Position numbers and translations under genes: made by a program | Part shown: in pieces, positions 45,022 through 55,542 of the stretch | Position numbering within the stretch: position 1 is the first letter of the stretch | Layout of the letters: each line of letters opens with the position of its first letter | NCBI GenBank assembly: GCA_031425275.1 | Contig: JANPJA010000078.1 | Coordinates: 86,998 to 150,997 of the forward strand | Origin: JAIVGV01 sp031425275 | Lineage (GTDB): Bacteria > Acidobacteriota > Blastocatellia > Pyrinomonadales > Pyrinomonadaceae | DNA length: 64,000 nucleotides | Direction: 5' to 3' | Notes under the pieces: model-generated | The model's input: the letters and a program-made list of their open reading frames with translations, nothing else | What the model was told of the DNA's origin: nothing | The model's database searches: none

Positions 45022-45718
45022 TCGCACGACGCGAGAATTGACGGCCGAGGCGGTGGCGGGACTTAACCCGCCCGAGGCGCGCGGCATTCTCTTCGTCATC
45101 AGCTCGCCTTCGGGCGGCGGCAAAGGCACGCTCATCCGGCGCGTCCGGCAAGACGTGCCGCGCCTCGGCTACTCCGTCTCGTGGACGACGCGGCCCGCGC
45201 GCGAGGGCGAGCTGGAAGGCGTCCACTACAATTTCGTCACCCTGCCGGACTTCGAGGCGGCGCGCGGCCGTGGGGAATTTTTGGAGTGGGCCGTCGTCCA
45301 CCAAAACTATTACGGGACATCGCGCACGAACGTGGAGCGCGAGTTACGCGCGGGGCGTGACGTGGTGTTGGAGATCGACGTGCAGGGCGCGGCTTCGATC
45401 AAGCGCGCGGGCGTGGACTCCGTGAGCGTCTTCATCCTGCCACCGTCCTTCGAGGTGCTGCGCGCACGGCTCGCGGCGCGCGAGACTGAAAGCCCGGAGC
45501 AGTTAATTGTCCGGCTCTCCAATTCGCGCGCCGAGGTCGAGCAATACGGACAGTTTGACTTCGTCATTCTCAACGACGAGGTTGAGCGCGCGGCGTCTCA
45601 GCTCGCCTGCGTGGTTCAGGCCGAGCGGGCGCGGCGCGGCCGGCAGGAGACTCTGGCGCGCAGTGTGCTGGCGACGTTCCCCGTCTCCGATGAACACAAC
45701 AGCCCCAATCGGATTTAA
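45014..45718 (+). CDS. gmk: Guanylate kinase
   Basis: 234 residues. The P-loop is SSPSGGGKGTL, and GMP-binding text is SVSWTTRPAREGELEGVHYNFV and EFLEWAVVHQNYYGTSR. The catalytic lid region is VFILPPSFEVLRARLAAR, followed by the C-terminal FDFVILNDEVERAA. It makes GDP from GMP. TTG 45014 is the probable start, with AGGTG eight bases upstream, overlapping yicC. No rpoZ is seen downstream, although gmk-rpoZ is a common order. Confidence 0.95.
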   Translation: MSDRTTRELTAEAVAGLNPPEARGILFVISSPSGGGKGTLIRRVRQDVPRLGYSVSWTTRPAREGELEGVHYNFVTLPDFEAARGRGEFLEWAVVHQNYYGTSRTNVERELRAGRDVVLEIDVQGAASIKRAGVDSVSVFILPPSFEVLRARLAARETESPEQLIVRLSNSRAEVEQYGQFDFVILNDEVERAASQLACVVQAERARRGRQETLARSVLATFPVSDEHNSPNRI

Positions 45719-45868
45719 TGCCGAAAGCTGTTTTTCTTTAACAGTGCGACTGGGATTAATTCACTTCGCCCTTACTGAGTCGATCACCCGGACGGGCGTA
45801 TGGACGGCGTTTAAGCGCAGGCCGAGCTTTAACCGCCGTGGCGGTGCGCCCGCTTCTCAATTGTTGCA

Positions 45869-46303
45869 TTAACGCGCGTCGAGCCAACTCATGAATTCAC
45901 GCTCGGCCGTCCGCGCTTCCCGCTCGAAGCTGATGTCGAGGTAAGCTCCCATCCGGCTCTCCGCGTCTATTTTCCCCGCCCTCCAGAGTCCCGCGAAGTA
46001 CTCTTGCAGGTAACGAAGTAAAAATCGCGCCGCGCCGACACGCTCGTATTGCAAAACGTGCGCGACCTCGTGCGCCAACAACCGCCCCGACATTCCCGCA
46101 AGGCCATTATCCCGACTCAACATTGACGGAGCGATGAACACCCGCCGCCCGAGTGTGAGCGCGCCGACCCGACCCGCGCGCGTCACCCAATGTGCTACCG
46201 GCCCCGCGTGGAATCGCATTCGAGGCAGGCGCAAGTTGTCATCCCGCAGGAACTCACGGAAAAATAACTCCAACTTCGCACACGAGTCCTCATCCAACCG
46301 CAT
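45869..46303 (-). CDS. DUF4157-like putative zinc-metallopeptidase domain protein
   Basis: About 144 residues. The motif LLAHEVAHVLQYERVG contains HExxH, and an upstream FIAPSMLSRDN stretch fits DUF4157 domains, which are often found in toxin or polymorphic secreted proteins. No signal peptide is seen. ATG 46303 is chosen as the start of the conserved part; the frame runs to 46375 but a C8 run and no ribosome site lie there, so the start is uncertain. It stands alone, downstream of the ETF-QO gene. Confidence 0.65.
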   Translation of the reverse strand: MRLDEDSCAKLELFFREFLRDDNLRLPRMRFHAGPVAHWVTRAGRVGALTLGRRVFIAPSMLSRDNGLAGMSGRLLAHEVAHVLQYERVGAARFLLRYLQEYFAGLWRAGKIDAESRMGAYLDISFEREARTAEREFMSWLDAR

Positions 46304-46457
46304 AAAGATAGAGGGGGGGGCGCAACAGATGTGGCGTCTATGGGTGACAAGCGATTGTTGACGCGCAACAAACAAGACACGGGTTGAAACGCAACTCCAA
46401 CCCGTTGATTGTCACGCCCGTCATGCGGAATTAGTCACACAATTTGGACATTAACTC

Positions 46458-48167
46458 TCACATGTTTTTGTAATCGGGGCCGCCGCCGCCTTCGGGCGTG
46501 ACCCAGTTAATAATCTGGTAGGGGTCCATGATGTCGCAGGTCTTGCAGTGGACGCAGTTGGAAAAGTTGATCTGCAATTTACGCCTGCCGCTCGCGGCGT
46601 CGTCCACCATCTCGTAAACGGCCGCGGGGCAGAAACGCTGGCAAGGGTTGCCGAACTCTTCGGCGCAGCGCGTCGAACAGATTTCGGTGTCGAGGACGTG
46701 CAGGTGCGAGGGCTGATCCTCGTGATGCTTAACTGCCGCGTGGTAAACGTCCGTCAACTTATCAAAGGTGATTTTCCCGTCGAAACGCAACCCGTCGTAG
46801 CGCTGTTCGATCCGGTCGCCCCGGTAGCCGTAATCGGAGAGCTTGCGCATCACCGCGTGCCCCGGCTCCGCGCTCGCGCGCTCGCGGAAGCCCCACGAAC
46901 GGCCGCCCGTGAGAAACTGGAGGCCCGCGTTGGCGATGCCCAGCCAGCGGCCGCGACTAAAGGCGGCATGAAAATTCCTCACCTTGCGCAACTCCGGCGT
47001 GATCCAACTCTCGCGCACCAGTGTTTCATACCGGCTCAGTTGACGCCCCGAAAAGTCGCCCGCGACCAGCGACTCGTAGATCGCTTCGGCCGCCAGCATC
47101 CCGCTCTTGATGGCCGTGTGAATCCCCTTGAGTCGTTGCGAATTGAGAAAACCCGCGCAGTCGCCGACGAGTAGCACGCCGTCGGCGTAAAGTTGAGGCA
47201 TCGCGTGGTAGCCGCCCGCCGCGATGGTCTTCGCGCCGTAGCGCAGGAGCTTTCCACCTTCGAGCAGTTTGGCGACAAATGGGTGTTGCTTAAACCGCTG
47301 GAACTCCGCGTGCGGATCGAGCAGCGGGTCGCGGTAGTCGAGCCCCGTGACGTAACCGAGGTTGAGGACGCGATTCTGCATCCCGTATATCCAACCGCCC
47401 CCGTAAGTTTGCGCGTCCGAGGGGAAGCCGAGCGTGTGCGTGACCCGCCCGGCCGGGTAACGGTCGTCCGGCATCTCCCAGAGTTCTTTGACGCCGAGGC
47501 TATAGACTTGCGGCTCGCGTCCATCGTTCAGGTTGAGCCGTTGTGAGAGTTGCTTGGTCAGTGAGCCGCGCGGCCCCTCCCCGAGCACCGTCACCTTCGC
47601 CAACAGATCGACGCCCGGCTCGAAGTTGGCCTTGCGTTTCCCTTCCTTGTTGATGCCCTTGTCGCCCGTGCGCACGCCGATCACGGCGTCGCGCTGATCG
47701 TAGAGCATTTCCGCGCCGGGGAACTCCGGGAAGATGTTGACGCCCGCCTCCTCGCACTTCTCGCCGAGCCACGCGGTCAGCTTGTTGAGGGAGACAATGT
47801 AGTACCCGTGATTCTTGAGGGGCGGCGGTGTGATCGGCGAACGGATGGAACGTGTCTTGGTCAGGTACAGAAATTCGTCATGCGTGACCGGCGACTCGAT
47901 GGGCGCACCCTGTTCGAGGAAGTCGGGCATCAATTCGCGCAGGCCCTTCGGGTCCATCACCGCGCCCGACAGGATGTGTGCGCCGACGGCCGCGCCCTTC
48001 TCGATGACGCCGATCTGAATCTCGCCGAGCGGCTCGCCCTTGCGCTCGCCCGCCGCCACCGCTTCGTCGTGTCGCGCACACAGCCGCGCCAAGTGCAGCG
48101 CGCCGCTCAAATTCGCTGGCCCGGCCCCGACGAAGACCACGTCCATCTCTAAACTCTCACGCTCCAT
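46458..48167 (-). CDS. Electron transfer flavoprotein-ubiquinone oxidoreductase
   Basis: 569 residues. The FAD motif is VFVGAGPANLSGALHLARL near the N-terminus and GVVIGVRTGDKG-like text (here AVIGVRTGDKGIN) follows. The quinone/FAD region is GYHAMPQLYADGVLLVGDCAGFLN. The C-terminal [4Fe-4S] ligands are in CSTRCAEEFGNPCQRFCPAAVYE and NCVHCKTCDIMDPYQIINWVTPEG. It passes electrons from ETF (beta-oxidation, amino-acid breakdown) to quinone at the inner membrane. ETF subunits are not in the window. A GAGGTGA site precedes ATG 48167. Confidence 0.95.
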   Translation of the reverse strand: MERESLEMDVVFVGAGPANLSGALHLARLCARHDEAVAAGERKGEPLGEIQIGVIEKGAAVGAHILSGAVMDPKGLRELMPDFLEQGAPIESPVTHDEFLYLTKTRSIRSPITPPPLKNHGYYIVSLNKLTAWLGEKCEEAGVNIFPEFPGAEMLYDQRDAVIGVRTGDKGINKEGKRKANFEPGVDLLAKVTVLGEGPRGSLTKQLSQRLNLNDGREPQVYSLGVKELWEMPDDRYPAGRVTHTLGFPSDAQTYGGGWIYGMQNRVLNLGYVTGLDYRDPLLDPHAEFQRFKQHPFVAKLLEGGKLLRYGAKTIAAGGYHAMPQLYADGVLLVGDCAGFLNSQRLKGIHTAIKSGMLAAEAIYESLVAGDFSGRQLSRYETLVRESWITPELRKVRNFHAAFSRGRWLGIANAGLQFLTGGRSWGFRERASAEPGHAVMRKLSDYGYRGDRIEQRYDGLRFDGKITFDKLTDVYHAAVKHHEDQPSHLHVLDTEICSTRCAEEFGNPCQRFCPAAVYEMVDDAASGRRKLQINFSNCVHCKTCDIMDPYQIINWVTPEGGGGPDYKNM

Positions 48168-48289
48168 CAGCTCACCTCAAGCAATGCCCGCTAACACATT
48201 TCCGCCGCCGCACATTAACGGTTCGAGACGCGCGGCACGAGTAGTAGTTAACGAGAACATGAAAAAATGAATCACCATTCAGTAAGCGA

Positions 48290-48295
48290 AGTATA
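48290..48295 (-). promoter_or_regulatory. Extended -10 promoter element for the ETF-QO gene
   Basis: Minus-strand TGCTATACT (TG at 48298-48297, TATACT at 48295-48290), an extended -10. The -35 position (TTCGGG, 17 bp away) is weak. The expected leader to ATG 48167 is about 115 bases. Confidence 0.45.
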
Positions 48296-48401
48296 GCAAA
48301 TTGCCGCCCCGCCCCGAAGTCTTCGCAGCGCCGGCCCGGTGAAAATTTCTTCCCGTGGGGTAGAATGATCCGAGCAGCCAAACCCGAAAGTGAGAGGTCG
48401 A

Positions 48402-50465
<2,064 letters not shown>

Positions 50466-50472
50466 GGTCGAG

Positions 50473-51345
50473 CTATGACTGTTTGGAAGTCGCGTCGCGC
50501 AGGGCCGTGAGTAAGTCTGTCCCGAACCGCTCGATCTTCGAGTCGCCGAGACCGTAAACCGAACGGAGTTGATCGAGTGTTTCGGGACGCACCCGCGCCA
50601 GACATTCGAGAGTTTTATCGGCGCAGATCATGTAGGCGGGGACTCTCTGCTCGCCCGCGCGTTCCATGCGCCAACGCTTGAGCAGGCCGACCGTCCTCCG
50701 TTCTTCAATTGTGAGCGGCGGGCCGGGTTCAGCCGGTCTCCGCTTCCGCCGAGTCGAGGCCGGGCGCGGTTCGTCTGAAAGCGTTGCCGCGCGCTCACAC
50801 TCTTCCCAGCGGCCCTCCCCCAACAGTCTCTCCCGCAGTTCGTGGTAAACGCGGAGCGTGATGTGAGCGTCGAGCGCCGCGTACTCGATCTGCGAATGCG
50901 TGAGCGGACGGCGACGCCAGTATGAGGCGCGGAGTGACTTGTCGAGGGGGAGGTTGAAGAGATGTTCGGTGACGGAAGCCAAGCTGTAAGAGGGTAGCAC
51001 CAACGCGGCGCGCGCCAGCGACAGCGTGTCGATAAACGCGCGCGGGCTTAGACCTTCGCCGCGCAACACACCCTGATCGAAACTCGCATTATGCGCGGCC
51101 ATCGCCACCGAGGCCGACTCGATTAATTGACGCAGCGGTTCCGCGCCAAGACTCAGGAAATCTAAGACGTGAACCTCCGACCTGCCCGCCGCGATTTGCA
51201 CGAGCGAGACGTGTGCCCTCGATGTCGAAGGATTCCAATATGTCTCGGTATCGAGACTGATCAGCGTCTCGTCGAGCATCCCGTCCGAAATTCGCGCCGC
51301 CTCCGCCGCGTCTGAAATAAGCCTGTATTTAAATTCTCCCGACAT
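50473..51345 (-). CDS. rnd: Ribonuclease D (3'-5' exonuclease with HRDC domain)
   Basis: 290 residues. DEDDy exonuclease motifs are present: ISLDTETYW, MAAHNASFDQGVL and YAALDAHITLRVYHEL. A basic Pro/Arg linker leads to an HRDC domain (about 215-285; RVRPETLDQLRSVYGLGDSKIERFG). It trims tRNA and other stable RNA 3' ends. Start ATG 51345 has GAGGT just upstream; a longer frame to 51393 has no support. It converges on the YyaL-type gene with no visible terminator between. Confidence 0.9.
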   Translation of the reverse strand: MSGEFKYRLISDAAEAARISDGMLDETLISLDTETYWNPSTSRAHVSLVQIAAGRSEVHVLDFLSLGAEPLRQLIESASVAMAAHNASFDQGVLRGEGLSPRAFIDTLSLARAALVLPSYSLASVTEHLFNLPLDKSLRASYWRRRPLTHSQIEYAALDAHITLRVYHELRERLLGEGRWEECERAATLSDEPRPASTRRKRRPAEPGPPLTIEERRTVGLLKRWRMERAGEQRVPAYMICADKTLECLARVRPETLDQLRSVYGLGDSKIERFGTDLLTALRDATSKQS

Positions 51346-51416
51346 GACCTCAATTGCTACAACCGCGAAGCTCCGTTCGTCAAGTAGAAGCAAATTGCAG
51401 ACTCCAACTAAAATGC

Positions 51417-51446
51417 TTGACTGAGAGTGTCATTTCCGGCTATTTA
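51417..51446 (+). promoter_or_regulatory. Sigma70-type promoter of the cyclic-di-GMP protein gene
   Basis: TTGACT (51417-51422), an 18-bp spacer and TATTTA (51441-51446). The 5' leader to ATG 51563 would be about 110 bases. Confidence 0.55.
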
Positions 51447-51452
51447 TATAAA

Positions 51453-51467
51453 GCCAACAATGTTGGC
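51453..51467. promoter_or_regulatory. Operator-like palindrome at the transcription start
   Basis: GCCAACA-A-TGTTGGC, a perfect 7-1-7 palindrome, starts seven bases after the -10 box, so it would cover the start point. A further half-site GGTTGGC lies at 51471-51477. It looks like a repressor site. Confidence 0.45.
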
Positions 51468-51562
51468 AGAGGTTGGCGCCTGCCATTTCCTACCCTAGTT
51501 GAGTTTTCAGATCACTACAACCGGGCTGAAAACACGTATTTCTTAGGAAATCCCAATAAATC

Positions 51563-54061
51563 ATGCTTAAAGGAAACTGGAAGAGCCTGACGCTCCTGTG
51601 TACGGTCGTCGGACTTGCAGCCTCGCTTCTTGCTCTCTCGCTGGGCGGAGCCTCGGTTTTAACCACTCGCGGACTGTTGCTGTGCTTAGGGTTGTTGTGC
51701 CTAACCATCGCCTCTAGCCGCTTCAATCTTCCGCTCAACCGGGCCGAGAGTTTCGGCAAAACTTACAAATCCGTAGCCGACGCTTTCGTCTTCCTCTCCG
51801 GGATGATGTTCGGCCCCGCCCTCGCCGGTTTGCTCGCCGGTGTTGATGGTTTCTTTTCTTCGCGCGGGGCACAGGATCGCGTCCTCCGGGTTTACACTAC
51901 CGCCACCTCAGTCGCTTCCACTTGCGCCGCCGTCTTCGTTTACCAGTGGGTGGCTCAACTGACGGCCGGCCCGCTGGCAACCGACGGCCAGCAACTCGCG
52001 CCGCTCGGCTCCGTGCTCTTCCCGCTGTGCGTCCTCGCGCTCGTCCATTACGCGTTGAACGTGGTCGCGGCAGCCGGCTACGTGGCGTTGGAATCCGGCA
52101 CGGGCCTGAAGTTTAACCGCGATCAGATGATTTGGACTTCGATGGCACAGGTGGCCGGCGGTGTCGCGGCCGCGCTTTTTTACTCGGGACTCGGCGACGC
52201 GGGACTTTCCTTCGTCCTGATCGGCCTCCTGATCATCGGTCTCGTTTACATGCTCTACCGCTTTGACGAGAAGCGCGTCGAGGAGGTGAGACGTTCCGAG
52301 GAGGCGAAGCTCCGGCACATACAGGAAATCGCGGACCTTCATATGAACACCATCGAGTCGCTGGCCGTCGCCATCGACGCGAAGGATCAGACCACCCACG
52401 GGCACGTCCGGCGCACGCAAATCTACGCGATGGAGTTGGGGCGGATGCTCGGCGTGGGCGGTCAGGAATTGCTCGCGCTCCAAGCGGGCGCGCTGCTCCA
52501 CGACGTGGGCAAGTTGGCCGTCCCCGAATACATTTTGAACAAGCCGGGCAAGCTCACCGCCGCCGAGTTCGACAAGATGAAGATTCACACCGTGGTCGGC
52601 GGCGACATCATCAAGCGCGTTAATTTCCCCTACCCGGTCGAGGACATCGTCCGCTTCCACCACGAAAAATGGGACGGCACCGGCTACCCGAAGGGCCTCA
52701 AGTCCGAATCGATCCCGCTCGTCGCGCGAATCATTGCCGTCGTCGATTTCTTCGACGCGACTCGCTGCGACCGCCCCTACCGCCTCGGCATGAAGCGCGA
52801 AGACTCAATCGGACTTCTGCGGCGGATGGCCGGCTCGTCCTTCGACCCGCGGGTCGTGGACATGTTCACCGACAATATCGACTTATTCGACAACCTCATC
52901 GCCGAGCAGGACATACAAGAGCAGGTGCAGGCGGACGAGGAGATGACCGGCGCGAAGCCCGACGCCGGACTCGCCGCCGATGTTCTCGGCAAGGCCGACG
53001 GCGATTCCGGCTACCGTTCCATCGTCGAGGCGCAGCGCGAAGTCTTCGCCCTCCACGAGATCGCGCAAACCATCGGCTCTTCGCTCAACCTCAGCGACAC
53101 GGTTTCGCTCGTGGCGAACAAGCTCCGCTCCATCGTCCCCTTCGACACCTGCGTCATCTACCTCGTGGACGAGCGTTCGGGCAAGGCCGTCGCGGCCCAC
53201 GTCGCCGGCGAGCACGTCGAGGCGTTCCAACGCCGGCGCGTGACGGTCGGCGAAGGCATCAGCGGTTGGGTCATCGCCAACGCGCGCTCGATGTGCAACA
53301 CGCCGCCGGAGCTTGATCTCGTCGGCGTTCCCGAAGGGGTGGCGGAGAAGATCAAGGGCGTGCTCATCTCGCCGCTGCTGCGCGAGAATGGAGCTTTCGG
53401 CGCGATCACGCTCTACTCTCTGACCCGCGCTTCGTACACGACCGAGCACGTCCGCCTGCTCGAATCGGTCTGCCAGCACGCCGCGGTCGCTTTGAACAAC
53501 GCCATCACCTTCGAGAAGACCAAAGATAGCGCGCTCACCGACCCGCTGACCGACTTGCCCAACGCGCGAGCCTTCCACCACGCGCTCGAACAGCGTCTGG
53601 CCGAGTGCCAGCGACTCAACCGCGAGCCGCTCTCCGTTCTCTGCATGGACTTGGATGACTTCAAGGCGATCAACGATACGCACGGCCACGGGCTGGGCGA
53701 CCGGCTGTTGGCGAGCGTGGCGGGAGTCGTCAAGAAGCAACTCAGGCAGATGGACATCCTCGCGCGCTACGCGGGCGACGAGTTCGTCGCGATCATGCCG
53801 ATGGCCTCCAGCGAGGTGGCCGCGATGGTCGCCGAACGCGTCCGCGCCGCCGTCGAGGCGCACCAGTTCACCATCCGAACGGGCAAGACCATTAGGGTCG
53901 GCATCAGCATTGGTCTAGCCTGCTTCCCCGGCGACGGCGAGACCTCCGAGGAATTACTGACCACGGCCGGGCGCAACATGCAAAACGACAAACACGCGCG
54001 CCGCCTCGCCCCGGGCGAGATCGCCGGCTCCGCCATCGCTTCAATCGAATCCTTCCGCTGA
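51563..54061 (+). CDS. HD-GYP / GAF / GGDEF cyclic-di-GMP turnover protein with membrane sensor
   Basis: 832 residues. Several N-terminal helices (about 1-225) resemble a MASE-type sensor. The HD-GYP phosphodiesterase domain (about 255-440) shows LLHDVGKLAVPEYILNKPG and HHEKWDGTGYPKGL. A GAF domain follows at about 495-650 and a GGDEF domain at about 655-820. The latter has DLDDFKAINDTHGHGLGD and RYAGDEFVAIMP, a signature variant AGDEF usually still active, with an RQMD inhibitory site five residues upstream. It thus has motifs both to make and to break cyclic-di-GMP. Confidence 0.93.
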   Translation: MLKGNWKSLTLLCTVVGLAASLLALSLGGASVLTTRGLLLCLGLLCLTIASSRFNLPLNRAESFGKTYKSVADAFVFLSGMMFGPALAGLLAGVDGFFSSRGAQDRVLRVYTTATSVASTCAAVFVYQWVAQLTAGPLATDGQQLAPLGSVLFPLCVLALVHYALNVVAAAGYVALESGTGLKFNRDQMIWTSMAQVAGGVAAALFYSGLGDAGLSFVLIGLLIIGLVYMLYRFDEKRVEEVRRSEEAKLRHIQEIADLHMNTIESLAVAIDAKDQTTHGHVRRTQIYAMELGRMLGVGGQELLALQAGALLHDVGKLAVPEYILNKPGKLTAAEFDKMKIHTVVGGDIIKRVNFPYPVEDIVRFHHEKWDGTGYPKGLKSESIPLVARIIAVVDFFDATRCDRPYRLGMKREDSIGLLRRMAGSSFDPRVVDMFTDNIDLFDNLIAEQDIQEQVQADEEMTGAKPDAGLAADVLGKADGDSGYRSIVEAQREVFALHEIAQTIGSSLNLSDTVSLVANKLRSIVPFDTCVIYLVDERSGKAVAAHVAGEHVEAFQRRRVTVGEGISGWVIANARSMCNTPPELDLVGVPEGVAEKIKGVLISPLLRENGAFGAITLYSLTRASYTTEHVRLLESVCQHAAVALNNAITFEKTKDSALTDPLTDLPNARAFHHALEQRLAECQRLNREPLSVLCMDLDDFKAINDTHGHGLGDRLLASVAGVVKKQLRQMDILARYAGDEFVAIMPMASSEVAAMVAERVRAAVEAHQFTIRTGKTIRVGISIGLACFPGDGETSEELLTTAGRNMQNDKHARRLAPGEIAGSAIASIESFR

Positions 54062-54087
54062 GATAGTCATCGGCTCGAAACCAAACC

Positions 54088-54128
54088 GCGGCGCGCGACG
54101 AATAGTAATCGTCGCGCGCCGCGCTCTT
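54088..54128 (+). terminator. Hairpin terminator after the cyclic-di-GMP gene
   Basis: Perfect 14-bp GC-rich arms 54088-54101 and 54109-54122 around ATAGTAA, followed by a T-rich stretch (CTTTATTT). Confidence 0.78.
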
Positions 54129-54163
54129 TATTTCGGCGGTTAACTGCACGGCGGAGGGTAGTT

Positions 54164-54193
54164 TTGCGCGACGGCGCGAAACTCGCGTATAAT
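54164..54193 (+). promoter_or_regulatory. Sigma70-type promoter of the pyruvate dehydrogenase operon
   Basis: TTGCGC (54164-54169), an 18-bp spacer and consensus TATAAT (54188-54193). The leader to ATG 54306 would be about 105 bases. Confidence 0.65.
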
Positions 54194-54305
54194 CTCGCGT
54201 CGTCAACAATCTATTTACAGGTTCGTGAATTATCCCGGCATGGACTGTATGCGGCGTCCTTTTTTAGCGACGTTCGCGGCCGCCGCCGGGGGAGATTTCA
54301 AGCAT

Positions 54306-55466
54306 ATGAGCGAGCTAAAAGTCAGGCCGCTGAAGCCGCGGGAAGACGCCCCGGCGGGTAACGCTGCGGCGGCGGCCGTCGTCGCGGCGCAAGAATCCCC
54401 GGCCGCGTCGGACGAGATTAATCCTTCACAACTTCGTCAGGAACATCAGGAACGGGTGCAGCATCAGGAAGAGGCTATCGACCGCCTCGACCGCGAAGTC
54501 CTCTTGCGGATGCTTTACCAAATGACTCTCATCCGCCGCTTCGAGGAAAAGTCGGCCGAGGCCTACACGCTCGGCAAAATCGGCGGCTTCTGCCACCTCT
54601 ACATCGGGCAGGAGGCCGTCGCCGTCGGCTCCATCGCCGCGCTCAAACCCGACGACTACGTGATGACAAGCTACCGCGACCACGGCCACGCGCTCGCGCG
54701 CGGGACTTCGCCCGACGAGGTGATGGCCGAGTTGTACGGCAAGGCCGGCGGATGTTCGTCCGGTAAGGGCGGATCGATGCACCTCTTTGACCGCGATCAC
54801 TACTTCCTCGGCGGACACGGCATCGTCGGAGGGCAGATTCCGCTCGCGACCGGTGTCGGCTTCGCCGCGAAGTACAAAAACACGGGTCAGGTGTCGGTCG
54901 TCTTTTTCGGCGAGGCGGCGGTCAATCAAGGGGCCTTCCACGAATCGCTGAACATGGCCCAGCTCTGGAAGCTGCCCTGCGTCTTCGTCTGCGAGAACAA
55001 CCAGTACGGCATGGGTACGTCCATCGCGCGCGCCATGTCACTCCAGCACGTCTCGCAGAAGGCCGGGGCCTACGACTTGGCCTCCGAGTTTGTTGACGGC
55101 ATGGACGTGCTCGCCGTTTACGAAGCGATGGGGCGGGCGGCCGAGCGCGCGCGTAATGAAGGGCTGCCGACGCTCATCGAGGTTCGCACTTACCGCTTCA
55201 TGGGCCACTCGATGTCCGACCCCGGCAACTACCGCACGCGAGCCGAAATCGAGAAGTATCAGGAGCGCGACCCCGTCAAGGTCTTCGCCGTGAGCCTGAA
55301 GGACAAAGGAGTCATCGACGACCCCGGCCTCAAAGAGATCGAGGCCCGCGTCCGCGCGGAGGTTGAGCGAGCCGTCAAGTTCGCCGAAGAAAGTCCAGAG
55401 CCCGCGCCCGGAGAATTATTTACGAATGTTTTTGCGAACCCAATAAACGTGACAGGTAAACCGTGA
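54306..55466 (+). CDS. pdhA: Pyruvate dehydrogenase E1 component, alpha subunit
   Basis: About 386 residues. After an Ala/Pro/Glu-rich start, the E1alpha fold opens with LLRMLYQMTLIRRFEEKSAEAYTLGKIGGFCHLYIGQEA. The thiamine diphosphate site reads FFGEAAVNQGAFHESLNMA...CENN: the usual GDG is GEA, so the metal-binding Asp is Glu. The phosphorylation-loop equivalent is YRFMGHSMSDPGNYR. The frame is open from 54225, and ATG 54306 is chosen as the most plausible start, with moderate certainty. The last codons run into a heptamer repeat. E1beta follows. Confidence 0.92.
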   Translation: MSELKVRPLKPREDAPAGNAAAAAVVAAQESPAASDEINPSQLRQEHQERVQHQEEAIDRLDREVLLRMLYQMTLIRRFEEKSAEAYTLGKIGGFCHLYIGQEAVAVGSIAALKPDDYVMTSYRDHGHALARGTSPDEVMAELYGKAGGCSSGKGGSMHLFDRDHYFLGGHGIVGGQIPLATGVGFAAKYKNTGQVSVVFFGEAAVNQGAFHESLNMAQLWKLPCVFVCENNQYGMGTSIARAMSLQHVSQKAGAYDLASEFVDGMDVLAVYEAMGRAAERARNEGLPTLIEVRTYRFMGHSMSDPGNYRTRAEIEKYQERDPVKVFAVSLKDKGVIDDPGLKEIEARVRAEVERAVKFAEESPEPAPGELFTNVFANPINVTGKP

Positions 55467-55526
55467 CAGGTAACAGGCCGGAATCCATAGCTTTACTTGT
55501 CGCCTGTCGCGGTTCATCCGTCACGT
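55448..55526. repeat. Inverted heptamer repeat, pdhA-pdhB junction
   Basis: The left array at 55448-55475 is CGTGACA, GGTAAAC, CGTGACA, GGTAACA and includes the pdhA stop. The right array at 55492-55526 is TTTACTT, GTCGCCT, GTCGCGG, TTCATCC, GTCACGT. The right array is an imperfect complement of the left. The GGAGG site of pdhB follows six bases later. Confidence 0.75.
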
Positions 55527-55542
55527 GTTTTGGAGGTTACAA

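Noticed and set aside
45719..45868. rpoZ downstream of gmk
   Set aside because: No omega-subunit motif in any frame; the region shows only short hairpins such as ACCGCC-GT-GGCGGT (45832-45845).
46313..46320. Phase-variable G8 tract upstream of the DUF4157-like gene
   Set aside because: A single short homopolymer outside the supported coding part; there is no evidence that it switches a reading frame.
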